From the NCBI GenBank assembly GCA_963812915.1, contig CAWEXB010000013.1, positions 248,001 through 312,000 on the forward strand: a stretch of DNA of 64,000 nt, in the 5' to 3' direction. The notes beneath the pieces are model-generated. The model saw only the letters and a program-made list of their open reading frames with translations. It made no database searches and was not told where the DNA came from. Of the stretch, positions 25,185 to 33,984 are shown in pieces (within the stretch, counting starts at the first letter, position 1; each line of letters opens with the position of its first letter). This stretch comes from JACVRW01 sp963812915. GTDB taxonomy: Bacteria > Actinomycetota > Thermoleophilia > Solirubrobacterales > Thermoleophilaceae. The position numbers and the translations under genes are program-made.

Positions 25185-26711
25185 ATGATCTCCTCCGTGG
25201 AGCGTCTCGCGATCGTGGACATGGGCTCGAACTCGTGGCGCCTCGTCGTGTACGGGTACGAGCCGGGCACGCCCTGGTGGAGCCTCGTCGACGAGATCCG
25301 CGAGGCGGTCCGCGTCGGCGCGGGCATGGGCGAGGAGCGTCTGCTGCGGCCCGACCGGATCGACCGCGCCATCCACACCGCCGCCGTGTTCGACGCCTTC
25401 TGCCGCGCCTCCGGCATCGATCGGATCGACGCGGTCGCCACGAGCGCGATCAGGGATGCTCGCAACGGTGAGGAGCTGCTCGACGCCGTCCGGACGCGCA
25501 CCGCGCTCGACCCCCACGTGATCAGCGGCCGGGAGGAGGCGCGCTACGGCTTCCTCGCCGTCGTCAACTCGACCACGCTCGAGGACGGCTTCGGCCTCGA
25601 GATGGGCGGCGGGAGCATCCAGACGCTGCGGATCGCGGGCCGCGGCCTGGCCGAGGCCGAGTCACTTCCGCTCGGGTCGGTGAACGTGAGCGAGGAGTTC
25701 CTGCCCGGCGAGAGGGCCACCGCCAAGGGAATGAAGGCGCTCCGAAGACGCGTGGCCGACGAGCTCGACGCGCTCGACTGGTGGTCCGGCGGCGGGCGCC
25801 TGGTCGGCATCGGCGGCGCGATCCGCAACCTGGCAGCCGCCGCGATGAAGCGGCTCGACCTGCCCGACCTCGACGTTCAAGGGTTCACGCTCACGCGCGA
25901 CGCGCTCGAGGAGCTGATCGAGCTCTTGGCGGCGAGGCCGGCCTCGAAGCGGGGCGGCGTGGGCGGCATCAAGCCGGACCGCGGCGACGTGATCCTGGGC
26001 GGCGCGCTCGTGCTTGCAGCCGCGCTCGACGCCGGCGCGTTCGACGCCGTGGAGGTGACGGAGGCCGGGCTGCGCGAGGGAATCTTCTTCGAGCGCCTGC
26101 TCGGCGAGGGCGGGCTGTTCGAGGACGTTCGCCGGGCGTCCGTGGAGAACCTCGCCCACCGCTTCACGAGCGACCACGACCACATACGCCACGTGGCGGC
26201 CCTCTCGCTGGCGATGTTCGACGGGCTGGCGGCCGCGGAGTTGCACGACTTCGGGCCGGCCGAGCGCGAGCTGCTCTGGGCCGCCTGCATGCTCCACGAC
26301 ATCGGAACCGCGATCGACTACGACGACCATCACCGTCACTCGCACTACCTGATCCTCAATGCCGGCCTCCCCGGCTTCTCCCCGCGTGAGCTCGTGCTGA
26401 TCGGGCTGATCGCCCGCTACCACCGGAAGGGCGAGCCGGACGCCTCCCGGCTGGGCGACCTGGAGGAGGACTCAGACGCGGCGCGCCTGCGCCTGCTTTG
26501 CGGAGTGATCCGCCTCGCGGAGCAGCTCGAGCGGAGCCGCGACCGCTCGGTGCTGGCGGTCCGGGTGGGACACTCGAACGGCGCGGTGGCGCTCGAGGCC
26601 GAAACCGACGCGCACGGCGACCCGAGCGTCGCAATCTGGGCGGCGCGCCGCAACTCCGACCTGCTGGCCGACGCGATCGGGCGACGGGTGGAGATCGAGG
26701 CGCCTGCTTGA
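25185..26711 (+). CDS. Ppx/GppA phosphatase with C-terminal HD domain
   Basis: 508 aa. Exopolyphosphatase or guanosine-pentaphosphate phosphohydrolase family. N-terminal ASKHA ATPase-like fold: AIVDMGSNSWRLVVY (phosphate 1), SGREEARYGFLAVV, and LEMGGGSIQTLRI (phosphate 2). The C-terminal half is an HD domain (HVAALSLAMFD, CMLHDIGTAIDYDDHHRHS). The family acts on polyphosphate or pppGpp in the stringent response; which one cannot be told. A GTG at 25197 is a possible alternative start. Its stop overlaps the MFS start (TTGA), so they are co-transcribed. A PPK2 gene lies 20 kb away. Confidence 0.9.
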   Translation: MISSVERLAIVDMGSNSWRLVVYGYEPGTPWWSLVDEIREAVRVGAGMGEERLLRPDRIDRAIHTAAVFDAFCRASGIDRIDAVATSAIRDARNGEELLDAVRTRTALDPHVISGREEARYGFLAVVNSTTLEDGFGLEMGGGSIQTLRIAGRGLAEAESLPLGSVNVSEEFLPGERATAKGMKALRRRVADELDALDWWSGGGRLVGIGGAIRNLAAAAMKRLDLPDLDVQGFTLTRDALEELIELLAARPASKRGGVGGIKPDRGDVILGGALVLAAALDAGAFDAVEVTEAGLREGIFFERLLGEGGLFEDVRRASVENLAHRFTSDHDHIRHVAALSLAMFDGLAAAELHDFGPAERELLWAACMLHDIGTAIDYDDHHRHSHYLILNAGLPGFSPRELVLIGLIARYHRKGEPDASRLGDLEEDSDAARLRLLCGVIRLAEQLERSRDRSVLAVRVGHSNGAVALEAETDAHGDPSVAIWAARRNSDLLADAIGRRVEIEAPA

Positions 26712-28144
26712 GAACCCTGGTTCATGAAGACACACGGCGCTGGTGGATCCTCGCCGGCGCGTCGACAGGCCTGTTCATCCTGATGCTGGACTCGACGACG
26801 CTGCCGCTGGCGCTGACCTCGATCCGGGCCGAGCTCGGAGCGTCGAGCTCCGGCCTCCAATGGGTTCAGAACGTCTACCTGCTCACCTTGGCGGCGCTCG
26901 TCGTCACCCTCGGCCGGCTCGGCGACATGGTCGGCCGAAAGCGGATCTTCCAGCTCGGAATGCTGACGTTCGGCGCCGGCTCGGTGATCTGTGCGACCGC
27001 CGGCTCCGTCGGCCAGCTGATCGCCGGCCGCGTCGTGCAGGGTGCGGGGGGCGCCGCGTTGCTTGCGCTCTCCCTCGCAATCGCCAATCTCGCGTTTCCG
27101 CCGGAGGAGCGCCCACGCGCAGTGGGCATCTGGGCCGCCGTGTCGGCGATCGCTCTCGCCATCGGACCGCTCGTCGGCGGCACGGCGGTCGAGCTCGTGA
27201 GCTGGCGCCTCATCTTCTGGATGGCGGTGCCCTTCGCCGCATTGGCGCTCGCGATCATGGCCGTCGCCGCGCCGGAGTCGCGCGATGAGACGGCCGGGCG
27301 GCGCATAGACCTCCCCGGGCTCGTGACCATCACCCTCGGGCTCACGGCCGTGGTGCTCGCGCTGGTCCAGGGCAAGCAGTGGGGCTGGGTCTCGGCGGCC
27401 ACGCTGGGAGTGCTCGCGGCGGGCGTGGCGCTCCTCGCCATGTTCTGGGTGGTCGAGCACCGCGTCCGCGAGCCGATCGTGGACTTCGGGCTCTTCCGCA
27501 GCAAACCCTACTTCGGCGCGTCCGCGGCCGCGTTCGCCCTGGTCGGCTCCTACTGGGCGCTCATCTTCTACCTGCCCCAATACATCGAGCTCGTCCTCGA
27601 CCACTCGACGCTCGTGAGCGGCCTGCTCGTGCTGCCGGTGACCGCGCCGATGGTCGCTATCTCGCCGTTAGCGGGACGGTTGAGCGCGCGGGTGGGCGCC
27701 CGCACCCTGATGACCGCAGGCATGGCCTGCGCCACACTCGGCGTCCTCGTTATGACGCGCATTGACGGCGACACGGGCTATGCGCTGCTGCTGCCCGGGC
27801 TGGTGCTGTTCGGCGTCGCCCTCGGACTCGTCTTCGCGACGATGTCAGCGGCGGCGATGGCCGCCCTGCCACCCGAGAAGGCGGGGATCGCCTCCGGCGC
27901 TCTGGCGATGATTCGCACGCTCTCAGGGGCCCTCTTGCTGGCGGGCGGCGGGGCGATCTTTCAGCACATCGAGCTCGAGCACAGGATCGACGGCGGCTCG
28001 TTCGACGCGGCGTTCGCCGACGGCCTGGCGGGCGTGGCCTGGCTCCTGGCCGCCGTTCTCGCGCTGGGCACGCTGCTGACCTGGCTCTACGTGCGCTCGG
28101 CGCCGGCGGTTGGGGAGCCGCATCATCGGCGCTTTCATCTTTGA
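26708..28144 (+). CDS. MFS drug-efflux transporter, DHA2 (EmrB/QacA) type
   Basis: 478 aa with 14 likely helices, the DHA2 layout. Helix 1 contains LFILMLDSTTLPLAL, the motif D1 region; loop 2-3 is GRLGDMVGRKRIFQ; helix 5 motif C is AIALAIGPLVGGTAVELVSW, shared by drug/H+ antiporters. Likely exports hydrophobic or cationic compounds by proton exchange. The TTG start at 26708 overlaps the Ppx/GppA stop by three bases; no ATG or GTG lies in frame before the first helix. Confidence 0.88.
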   Translation: MRTLVHEDTRRWWILAGASTGLFILMLDSTTLPLALTSIRAELGASSSGLQWVQNVYLLTLAALVVTLGRLGDMVGRKRIFQLGMLTFGAGSVICATAGSVGQLIAGRVVQGAGGAALLALSLAIANLAFPPEERPRAVGIWAAVSAIALAIGPLVGGTAVELVSWRLIFWMAVPFAALALAIMAVAAPESRDETAGRRIDLPGLVTITLGLTAVVLALVQGKQWGWVSAATLGVLAAGVALLAMFWVVEHRVREPIVDFGLFRSKPYFGASAAAFALVGSYWALIFYLPQYIELVLDHSTLVSGLLVLPVTAPMVAISPLAGRLSARVGARTLMTAGMACATLGVLVMTRIDGDTGYALLLPGLVLFGVALGLVFATMSAAAMAALPPEKAGIASGALAMIRTLSGALLLAGGGAIFQHIELEHRIDGGSFDAAFADGLAGVAWLLAAVLALGTLLTWLYVRSAPAVGEPHHRRFHL

Positions 28145-28167
28145 GGCTCCGGGCCCGGTGGACCTCC

Positions 28168-29013
28168 TCACGCGAGCCGCGTCTCGAGGACCCCGAGCTG
28201 TGGCGAGCCGACGACCACCTCGTCGCCCGGCTTCAGCCACACCTTGGGGTCGCGCCCGCTGCCCACGCCGGACGGCGTCCCGGTGGAGATCACGTCGCCG
28301 GGTTCGAGCGTCATCAGCTGCGAGAGGTACGCCACGAGCGCGGGCACGGAGTGGACGAGGTCCGCGGTCGAGCTCTTCTGCATCACCTCGCCGTTGAGCC
28401 GCAGCTCGATCTCGATCGAGTCGTGCGGCCCGGCCTCGTCGGGCGTGACGAGCGCAGGTCCGCAGGGCGCGGCGCCGTCAAACACCTTTCCGGGCATCCA
28501 CTGCGGCGTCTTGAACTGGTAGTCGCGCGCCGAGAGGTCGTTCAGCAGCGTGTAGCCGGCCACGTGCTCCATCGCCCTCTCTTCGGGCACGTCCTTGGCG
28601 CGGTCGCGGATCACGAAGGCCACCTCGGCCTCGTAGTCGACCTTCGAGCTCCACGTAGGAAGGGTCACCGTGCCCCCCGGTCGGGCCAGCGCGTTCGCGA
28701 ACTTGGCGAAGAAGGTGGGCGTCTCCGGAATCTCCACGCCCGACTCCTCCGCGTGCGCGCGGTAGTTCAGCCCGATGCAGACGATCTTCCCCGGGCGCCC
28801 GATCGGGGGCAGGAGCTCCACGCCCTCCACCGGGACGCCGTCGTCCTCCACCGGGGCGACCTCGGACAGAAGTCCCCCCTGGAGCAGTGCGAGGACGGTC
28901 CGCTCCTCGTGAGGAGTCCCGGCGAACGCGTCTCCCCAGATGTCGTAAACGCGGCCTTCGCGCAGGATCGCGGCGAGCGGGCCGGCCGGAGTGTCGAAGC
29001 TCACCAGTCTCAT
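28168..29013 (-). CDS. Fumarylacetoacetate hydrolase family protein
   Basis: 281 aa. The C-terminal FAH fold is complete: KIVCIGLNYRAHAEESG, FAKFANALARPGG, the metal site VDYEAEVAFVI, LNDLSARDYQ, and GDVISTGTPSGVGSG. The N-terminal 70 residues match the small extra domain seen in 2-hydroxyhepta-dienedioate isomerases and acylpyruvases. Members cleave C-C bonds in degradation of aromatic or keto acids. Since homogentisate dioxygenase lies at the right end of the window, tyrosine breakdown is possible, but true fumarylacetoacetases are longer, so the substrate stays open. ATG at 29013, 15 nt from the divergent AarF gene. Confidence 0.9.
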   Translation of the reverse strand: MRLVSFDTPAGPLAAILREGRVYDIWGDAFAGTPHEERTVLALLQGGLLSEVAPVEDDGVPVEGVELLPPIGRPGKIVCIGLNYRAHAEESGVEIPETPTFFAKFANALARPGGTVTLPTWSSKVDYEAEVAFVIRDRAKDVPEERAMEHVAGYTLLNDLSARDYQFKTPQWMPGKVFDGAAPCGPALVTPDEAGPHDSIEIELRLNGEVMQKSSTADLVHSVPALVAYLSQLMTLEPGDVISTGTPSGVGSGRDPKVWLKPGDEVVVGSPQLGVLETRLA

Positions 29014-29028
29014 CGCGGGCGGAAGCCT

Positions 29029-30430
29029 ATGCGTACAGTGGGGCCGGTGGCGGAGCGGATCCCAACCGGGCGCGTGCGCCGGGCGGCGAAGGTCGGCCGG
29101 CTCGCGGGCGGCCAGGCCGCTCGAGGGTACGCGACCAAGGCGGCCAACCTGACGCGTTCCGCGGAGGGGCGGCGGAGCGCCGACGAGCGGCGCCAGCTCG
29201 AGGCCGCCGAGCAGATCCTCGACGTTCTCGGGCAGATGAAGGGCGCGGCGATGAAGGTCGGGCAGGTGGCCTCGTTCGTCGACACGGGCGCCTTTCCCCC
29301 CGAGTTCCAGGAGCGTGTCCAGTCGAAGCTGGCCAAGCTGCGCGAGGCGGCCCCGAGCGTGCCGTTCGAGAAGATGCGCCGGGTCGTGGAGGACGGCCTC
29401 GGCGCGCCGCTCGAGGACACCTTTGCCGACTTCGGTGAGGAGGCCGTCGCGGCGGCCTCGATCGGCCAGGTTCACAGGGCGCGGCTGACGGACGGCCGAG
29501 AAGTGGCGGTGAAGGTCCAGTACCCGGGCGTGGCGCAGGCCGTTCGGGCCGACCTCCAGAACCTGGGCCTGATCATGCGCGTGGCGAAGCGGATTGCGCC
29601 CGGCATGGACGCCAAGGCGATGACGCGCGAGATCCGCGAGCGCCTGACGGACGAGCTCGACTACGAGCACGAGGCGCAGCAGCACCGCGCCTTCGCCCGA
29701 AGCTGGCGCGGCCACCCGTTCATCTACGTGCCGCCGCGTGGTGACGGAGCTCTGCTCCGAGCACGTCTTGGTGTCGGAGTGGGTCGACGGACGGGGCTTC
29801 GACGAGGTGAAGGCGATGGACGGGGCCGCCCACGACCGCTTCGGCGAGATCCTCTTTCGCTTCTTCTTCGGCTCGCTCTACCGCAACGGGCACTTCTCCG
29901 GCGATCCGCACCCCGGCAACTACCGGCTGATGCCCGACGGCCGGGTGGCGTTCCTGGACTTCGGCATGACGAAGCGCGTTTCACGCGACGACCTGGAGGC
30001 GGAGGCCGGCGCGGTCCGCGCCGCCATGGACGGCGACGCCGATGAGCTCCACCGCCGGCTCGGCGCGATGGGCTTCTTCGATCCGGCCGACGAGCAGGTC
30101 ACTCCCCAGGCCGTGTTCGAGCACTTCCGAGACGTAACGGCCTGGTACATCGAGGACCGCGAGGTCACGATCACGCGCGAGCTGGTCGCCCGAGTGCTGA
30201 TCGACTTCGGCGACCCGCGCTCCCGCCATTGGCAGCTCATGCGCCGAGAGACGATGCCGCCACAGGCGATGCTGGCGCGCCGCATGGAGGCGCTGACCCT
30301 GGGCGTTCTCGGTCAACTCGGTGCGACCGCCAACTGGCACCTGATCGCGCGCGAGTGGCTGTTCGACGACCCGCCGTCGACCGAGCTGGGGGAGCTCGAG
30401 CGGCCCTTCCATTCCCGCGCGGCCGCGTAG
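29029..30430 (+). CDS. ABC1/AarF (UbiB) atypical kinase (one frameshift)
   Basis: About 466 aa after repair. ABC1 family signatures: the KxGQ motif in AAMKVGQVASFVD, the Ala-rich loop AAASIGQVHRA, catalytic Lys in REVAVKVQYPGV, then GDPHPGNYRL and VAFLDFGMTKR in the C-terminal lobe. Family members support quinone synthesis or lipid homeostasis and act as ATPases at membranes. An extra C at about 29735 breaks the frame; removing it gives YVPRVVTELCSEHVLVSEW. The start is ATG 29029; a GTG at 29047 gives a shorter N-terminus and leaves more room for a promoter, since the divergent FAH gene starts only 15 nt away. Confidence 0.85.
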
Positions 30431-30439
30431 TCTCAGGGC

Positions 30440-31105
30440 ATGCCACGCCCCAGCGCCGGCTCCCGCACCTCGCCGTTTCCGGAGGACCCGGACGTGCTCG
30501 CGCGGCTGGCGGCGTCCGACCCGGTTATCGCGAAGCTCATCGACCGCTACGGGAGTCCCGACGGAGTCCTCGAGCGCCGCGGGCGGCGCCCCGGGGACGC
30601 CTACGGCGCGCTCGTGCGCTCGATCGTCGGCCAGCAGCTCTCCACCAGGTCAGCGCGCGCGATCTTCGGGCGCCTGGTGGGGCTCTTCGGCGATCGCACC
30701 CCGACGCCGCGCGAGCTGCTCGACGCGGACCCCCAGAAGCTGCGCGACGTGGGCCTGTCGCGCGCCAAGGTCGCATACCTGCGCGACCTCGCCGAGCGGG
30801 TGGAGGACGGCGATCTCGACCTCGACGCCATTGCCCAGATGTCCGACGAGGAGGTTGCCGCGCAGCTCACGCAGGTCAACGGCCTGGGTCCCTGGAGCGT
30901 GCAGATGTTCCTGATCTTCCACCTCGGCCGCCCCGACGTGCTGCCGGCGGGCGACCTGGGGATCAGGCGCGCGGTCCAGACCGAGTACGGGCTCGACGAC
31001 CTGCCGGACGCGGCGGAGCTGGAGCGGATCGCGGAGCCCTGGCGGCCGCACCGATCGCTGGCGTCGCTGTACCTCTGGCGATCGCTGGACCAGTCGCCCG
31101 TTTAG
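30440..31105 (+). CDS. DNA-3-methyladenine glycosylase II, AlkA-like
   Basis: 221 aa. HhH-GPD base-excision glycosylase that removes alkylated purines. SIVGQQLSTRSARAIFGRL is the conserved helix after the first domain, VNGLGPWSVQMFLIF is the helix-hairpin-helix, and PAGDLGIRRAV carries the catalytic Asp. Short compared with E. coli AlkA because the N-terminal domain is absent, as in many actinobacterial and yeast MAG-type proteins. ATG at 30440, nine bases after the AarF stop, so probably in one transcript. Confidence 0.9.
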   Translation: MPRPSAGSRTSPFPEDPDVLARLAASDPVIAKLIDRYGSPDGVLERRGRRPGDAYGALVRSIVGQQLSTRSARAIFGRLVGLFGDRTPTPRELLDADPQKLRDVGLSRAKVAYLRDLAERVEDGDLDLDAIAQMSDEEVAAQLTQVNGLGPWSVQMFLIFHLGRPDVLPAGDLGIRRAVQTEYGLDDLPDAAELERIAEPWRPHRSLASLYLWRSLDQSPV

Positions 31106-31142
31106 GTTTACGGACGGCCCTGCCGGCCGGGCTTGGGCTGGG

Positions 31143-31502
31143 CTAGACGGAGGCGCCGCAGCTCGGCTCTTCCTCCGCAACGCGGAAGGACGAGCCGCAG
31201 CCGCAAGAGGAGACCACGTTGGGGTTCGAGACCTCGAAGCCCGAGCCCATGAAGCTCTCTGTGAAGTCCACAGTGGAGCCCTCGACGTAGCTAAGGCTCG
31301 CCGGATCCACGAGGACGCGGATGCCGGACGAGTCGAAGACGTGGTCGTCGTCGTGCTTCTCGTCGAGCGCCAGCGCGTACTGGAAGCCGGAGCATCCGCC
31401 GCCGCGGACGCCGACGCGCAGGCCGACGGAGGCGGCCTCGGCGGTCTGCCCGTTGATGAACTCGCGCACCTTCTCAGCGGCAATGTCGGTGAGAATGACC
31501 AT
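31143..31502 (-). CDS. erpA: Iron-sulfur cluster insertion protein, ErpA/IscA family
   Basis: 119 aa A-type carrier that delivers Fe-S clusters to apo-proteins. The three conserved cysteines are present in GGGCSGFQYALALD and SSCGCGSSF. Start taken at ATG 31502 (MVILTDIAAEKV); the longer upstream frame is not protein-like. Divergent from bolA across 47 nt, and next to a CGFS glutaredoxin gene, so three proteins of Fe-S handling are encoded together. The C-terminus is slightly longer than usual (RVAEEEPSCGASV) and adds a fourth Cys. Confidence 0.92.
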   Translation of the reverse strand: MVILTDIAAEKVREFINGQTAEAASVGLRVGVRGGGCSGFQYALALDEKHDDDHVFDSSGIRVLVDPASLSYVEGSTVDFTESFMGSGFEVSNPNVVSSCGCGSSFRVAEEEPSCGASV

Positions 31503-31549
31503 CGGCACTTCATTGTATCGGCGGCGCCGTCGATACCCTGATAGGTCGG

Positions 31550-31789
31550 ATGCCAACCGCGCACGATCTGAAGGAGCGCATCGAGCGCGCGCTGCCGGGA
31601 GCATCGGTCGCAGTCGAGGACCTGACCGGCGGCGGCGACCACTTCCGGGCGGAGGTGGTCTCGGACAGGTTCACGGGCCTGTCGCGCATCCAGCAGCACA
31701 GGCTGATCTACGACGTTTTCGGCGACGAGGTCGGCGGCCCCATCCACGCGCTCTCGATCAAGACCTCGACTCCGGGAGACGGACGATGA
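31550..31789 (+). CDS. bolA: BolA-family protein
   Basis: 79 aa. BolA fold with the diagnostic tail HRLIYDVFGDEVGGPIHALS; the conserved His in that block is a Fe-S ligand in BolA-Grx complexes. N-terminus LKERIERALPGASVAVEDL and the loop GGGDHFRAEVVS fit the family. Its stop overlaps the glutaredoxin ATG (ATGA), and the partner proteins normally bind each other around a shared [2Fe-2S] cluster, so the coupling makes sense. Confidence 0.93.
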   Translation: MPTAHDLKERIERALPGASVAVEDLTGGGDHFRAEVVSDRFTGLSRIQQHRLIYDVFGDEVGGPIHALSIKTSTPGDGR

Positions 31790-32181
31790 CCAACGATGAG
31801 ATCCGCGCATTCCTCGAGAACGCGATCCGGGAGAACAAGGTGATGCTCTTCATGAAGGGCACGCCGCACGAGCCGGCCTGCGGCTTCTCGGCGCGCGCCT
31901 CCGGTTGCCTCAACGAGCTCGGCGTTCAGTACTCGGCCCTCGACATCCTGCCCGACCCGCGCATCCGCGAGGAGCTGTCCGGCCTGTCGGGTTGGCCGAC
32001 GATTCCCCAGCTGTTCGTGGGCGGCGAGCTGGTTGGCGGCTCGGACATCGTTCTCGAGATGTTCGAGTCCGGCGAGCTGGCCCAGCTCCTGGGCGTGGAG
32101 CAGCCGGCCGCCCCCGAGGTCGAGCAGGAGCAGCCGCAGCCCCAGAAGCCCCCGATCGGGCTCGAGAACCGCCTCGGCTAG
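31786..32181 (+). CDS. grxD: Monothiol CGFS glutaredoxin, Grx4 type
   Basis: 131 aa. Active-site CGFS in HEPACGFSARASG, preceded by the KGTPHEP stretch of the Grx4 class, then WPTIPQLFVGGELVGGSDIV for glutathione binding. Works in Fe-S storage and transfer with BolA and A-type carriers. The last 30 residues form a Glu/Gln/Pro-rich tail (PEVEQEQPQPQKPP) not usual in the family. Translationally coupled to bolA. Confidence 0.93.
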   Translation: MTNDEIRAFLENAIRENKVMLFMKGTPHEPACGFSARASGCLNELGVQYSALDILPDPRIREELSGLSGWPTIPQLFVGGELVGGSDIVLEMFESGELAQLLGVEQPAAPEVEQEQPQPQKPPIGLENRLG

Positions 32182-32208
32182 AACCGGGAGGCCGGGCGCC
32201 CGCCCCGG

Positions 32209-32445
32209 CTAGCGCGGCGAGGGCGGCCCGCCACCCGGTCGGCGGCGGTGGATCGCCTTGCGACCGCGCTCGGCGTACTCGCGCCCGCGCTCCGCGTACT
32301 CGCGCGCCCGTCGCTTGTAGCGCTCCTTCTCCTCGGGCGAAAGCGCCTGCCAGCGCTCCCACGCCACGAGCACGTAGGGCCACAGCCTCCGGGCGCTCTT
32401 GAACGCGCGGCCTCCGCGCCCTACCTGTTTTCCTTCCCCAGCCAA
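32209..32445 (-). CDS. Small basic helical protein, uncharacterised
   Basis: Up to 78 aa. Core LWPYVLVAWERWQALSPEEK followed by a heptad-like repeat REYAERGREYAERGRKAI, strongly basic and likely helical. I recognise similar short proteins in Thermoleophilia-type genomes, without a function. The frame opens at TTG 32445, overlapping the end of the epimerase gene by 25 nt; the true start may be further in. Convergent with the glutaredoxin gene 27 nt away. Confidence 0.55.
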   Translation of the reverse strand: MAGEGKQVGRGGRAFKSARRLWPYVLVAWERWQALSPEEKERYKRRAREYAERGREYAERGRKAIHRRRPGGGPPSPR

Positions 32446-33558
32446 TCGAGGTACTCCAGGATACGAGCGTCGCTCACGCGAGCCGGGCTCACGCGACGCA
32501 GCAGTCCGACCGCCCCGTCAACCGCGCCAACCGCGGCGCCCGCAAGGCGGTACTGGATCTGCTGCGAGCGCCGGCTGCGCGCGATGCGTTCGTGCTCTCG
32601 ATCCAGGTGCCAGGCCACGGTGGCCTCGAGCGTCTCCTCGTGCGGGCGCGTCTTCCAGCCCAGCTCCCGCCGGGCCTTGGCGGAGCTGTATGTCCAGCGG
32701 TGGCTCGCGGCGCGAACCTCCGCCGAGTCGAGCGGCCGGTTCCACCCGCCCGCGGCGAGCACGGCCGCGGCCGCCGCCCGCCACGCGCGCCGGCAGCTTC
32801 ACGGGCGGGTCGACTCCCGACAGGCGCGCGAGGTCGGCGAACAGGCGATCGAAGGTGAAGTTGCGCCCGCCGAGGATGTATCGCTCGCCGATCTGGCCGT
32901 GCGCGTCGGCCTGCATGTGGCCCTCGGCCACGTCGCGAACGTCGACGATGCTCACGGCGCCCTCGGTGTAGAGGGGGATCCGGCCGAGCAGAAAGCTCCG
33001 CACCAGCCGCGTGGAGGCCAGCTGGACGTCGCCCGCGCCGAAGCACACGGCGGGGTTGACGCACACGAGCGGCAGGCCCTGCGCGGCCACGCGCATGGCC
33101 TCGACCTCCGCCTCGCGCACCGAGTTGACGTACGGGATGTCGAGATGGGCGGTGGTGAAGAGCTGGTTCTCGTCGGCGGTCTTGCCCGCCTCGGCAGGGC
33201 CGACCACCGCCGCGCTGGAGGTGTAGAGCACCCGTTCCACCCCCGCGCGCAGACACTCCTCCATCACGACCTTCGTACCTCGGACGTTCACCTCGAACAG
33301 GCGCTCCCTGTCCGCCGCGCGGACCGAGGTCACGCCCGCGCAGTGAAATACGCGCTCGCGCCCCTTCAGGGCGCGCCGCACGGCGCGGCGGTCGCGGACG
33401 TCGCATCGGAGGCGCTCGCAGTCGAGATCGGCGATCGCCTCGTCGGGCGATCCCTCCTCGACGGCCAGGCGCACGTCGTCGCCACGCTCGAGTGCGAGGC
33501 GAGCGACATGCGAGCCGATGAAGCCGGTGGCGCCTGTTACGAGGACCTGAGGGGTCAC
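32421..33558 (-). CDS. NAD-dependent epimerase/dehydratase (extended SDR, one frameshift)
   Basis: About 378 aa after repair. NAD site VLVTGATGFIGSHVARLAL, then CDVRD, FHCAGVTS, and the active-site series with TSSAAVVG and the Tyr-x3-Lys position read as YVNSVREAE: the Lys is Arg here, or the motif is shifted, so catalysis is uncertain. Later blocks VDVRDVAEGHMQA and ERYILGGRNFTF fit dihydroflavonol-reductase-like or sugar epimerases such as HpnA. An extra base near 32775, in a GGC-rich run, separates the last 113 residues. GTG start at 33558, 7 nt after the DksA/TraR gene stop. Confidence 0.8.
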
Positions 33559-33565
33559 CAGGCGA

Positions 33566-33940
33566 CTACAGGCGCGTCTGCTGGCGGTGGCGGCCCTCGA
33601 AGAGGCGCTGGCAGTGCACGCAGCGCACGGCCTCCGGGACCGCCTCGAGCCGCGCCGGCGGAATCTCGCCGCCGCAGGCCAGGCAGGCTCCGTAGCGGCC
33701 CTCGGCGAGCGCGCGGCGCGCCTCGGCGATGCGCCGCTCGCCCTCCTCGAGGAAGATCTCCTCCGTCTCCTCGATCTCCTCCTCGAGCAGATCCCCCGCC
33801 AGGTCGCTCGGGTGGTTGTCGATGTGCGCGAGCTCCGAGTCCCGCATCCCGGCACTCGACCGGCGCATCGCGGCGCGGGTGCGAAGAAGCTCCTGCAGCC
33901 GCTCGTCGAGCCGCACCTCGATGCTCTGTCGGGACTCCAC
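33566..33940 (-). CDS. TraR/DksA-family zinc-finger protein
   Basis: 124 aa. A long acidic coiled-coil segment (LLEEEIEETEEIFLEEGERR) precedes a C4 zinc finger with YGACLACGGEIP and VRCVHCQRLFEG. DksA-like proteins enter the RNA polymerase secondary channel and modulate rRNA promoters with ppGpp; many short actinobacterial members have only a presumed role. GTG start at 33940, divergent from degV 44 nt away. Confidence 0.88.
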   Translation of the reverse strand: MESRQSIEVRLDERLQELLRTRAAMRRSSAGMRDSELAHIDNHPSDLAGDLLEEEIEETEEIFLEEGERRIAEARRALAEGRYGACLACGGEIPPARLEAVPEAVRCVHCQRLFEGRHRQQTRL

Positions 33941-33984
33941 CTCACGGGCGAGTCTAACCCTCGACCGGGTAGGCTGCCGCGCCC

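Noticed and set aside
28149..28158. CCGGGCCCGG-type palindrome between the MFS and FAH genes as terminator
   Set aside because: Only a short self-complementary block without a loop, common by chance at this GC content.
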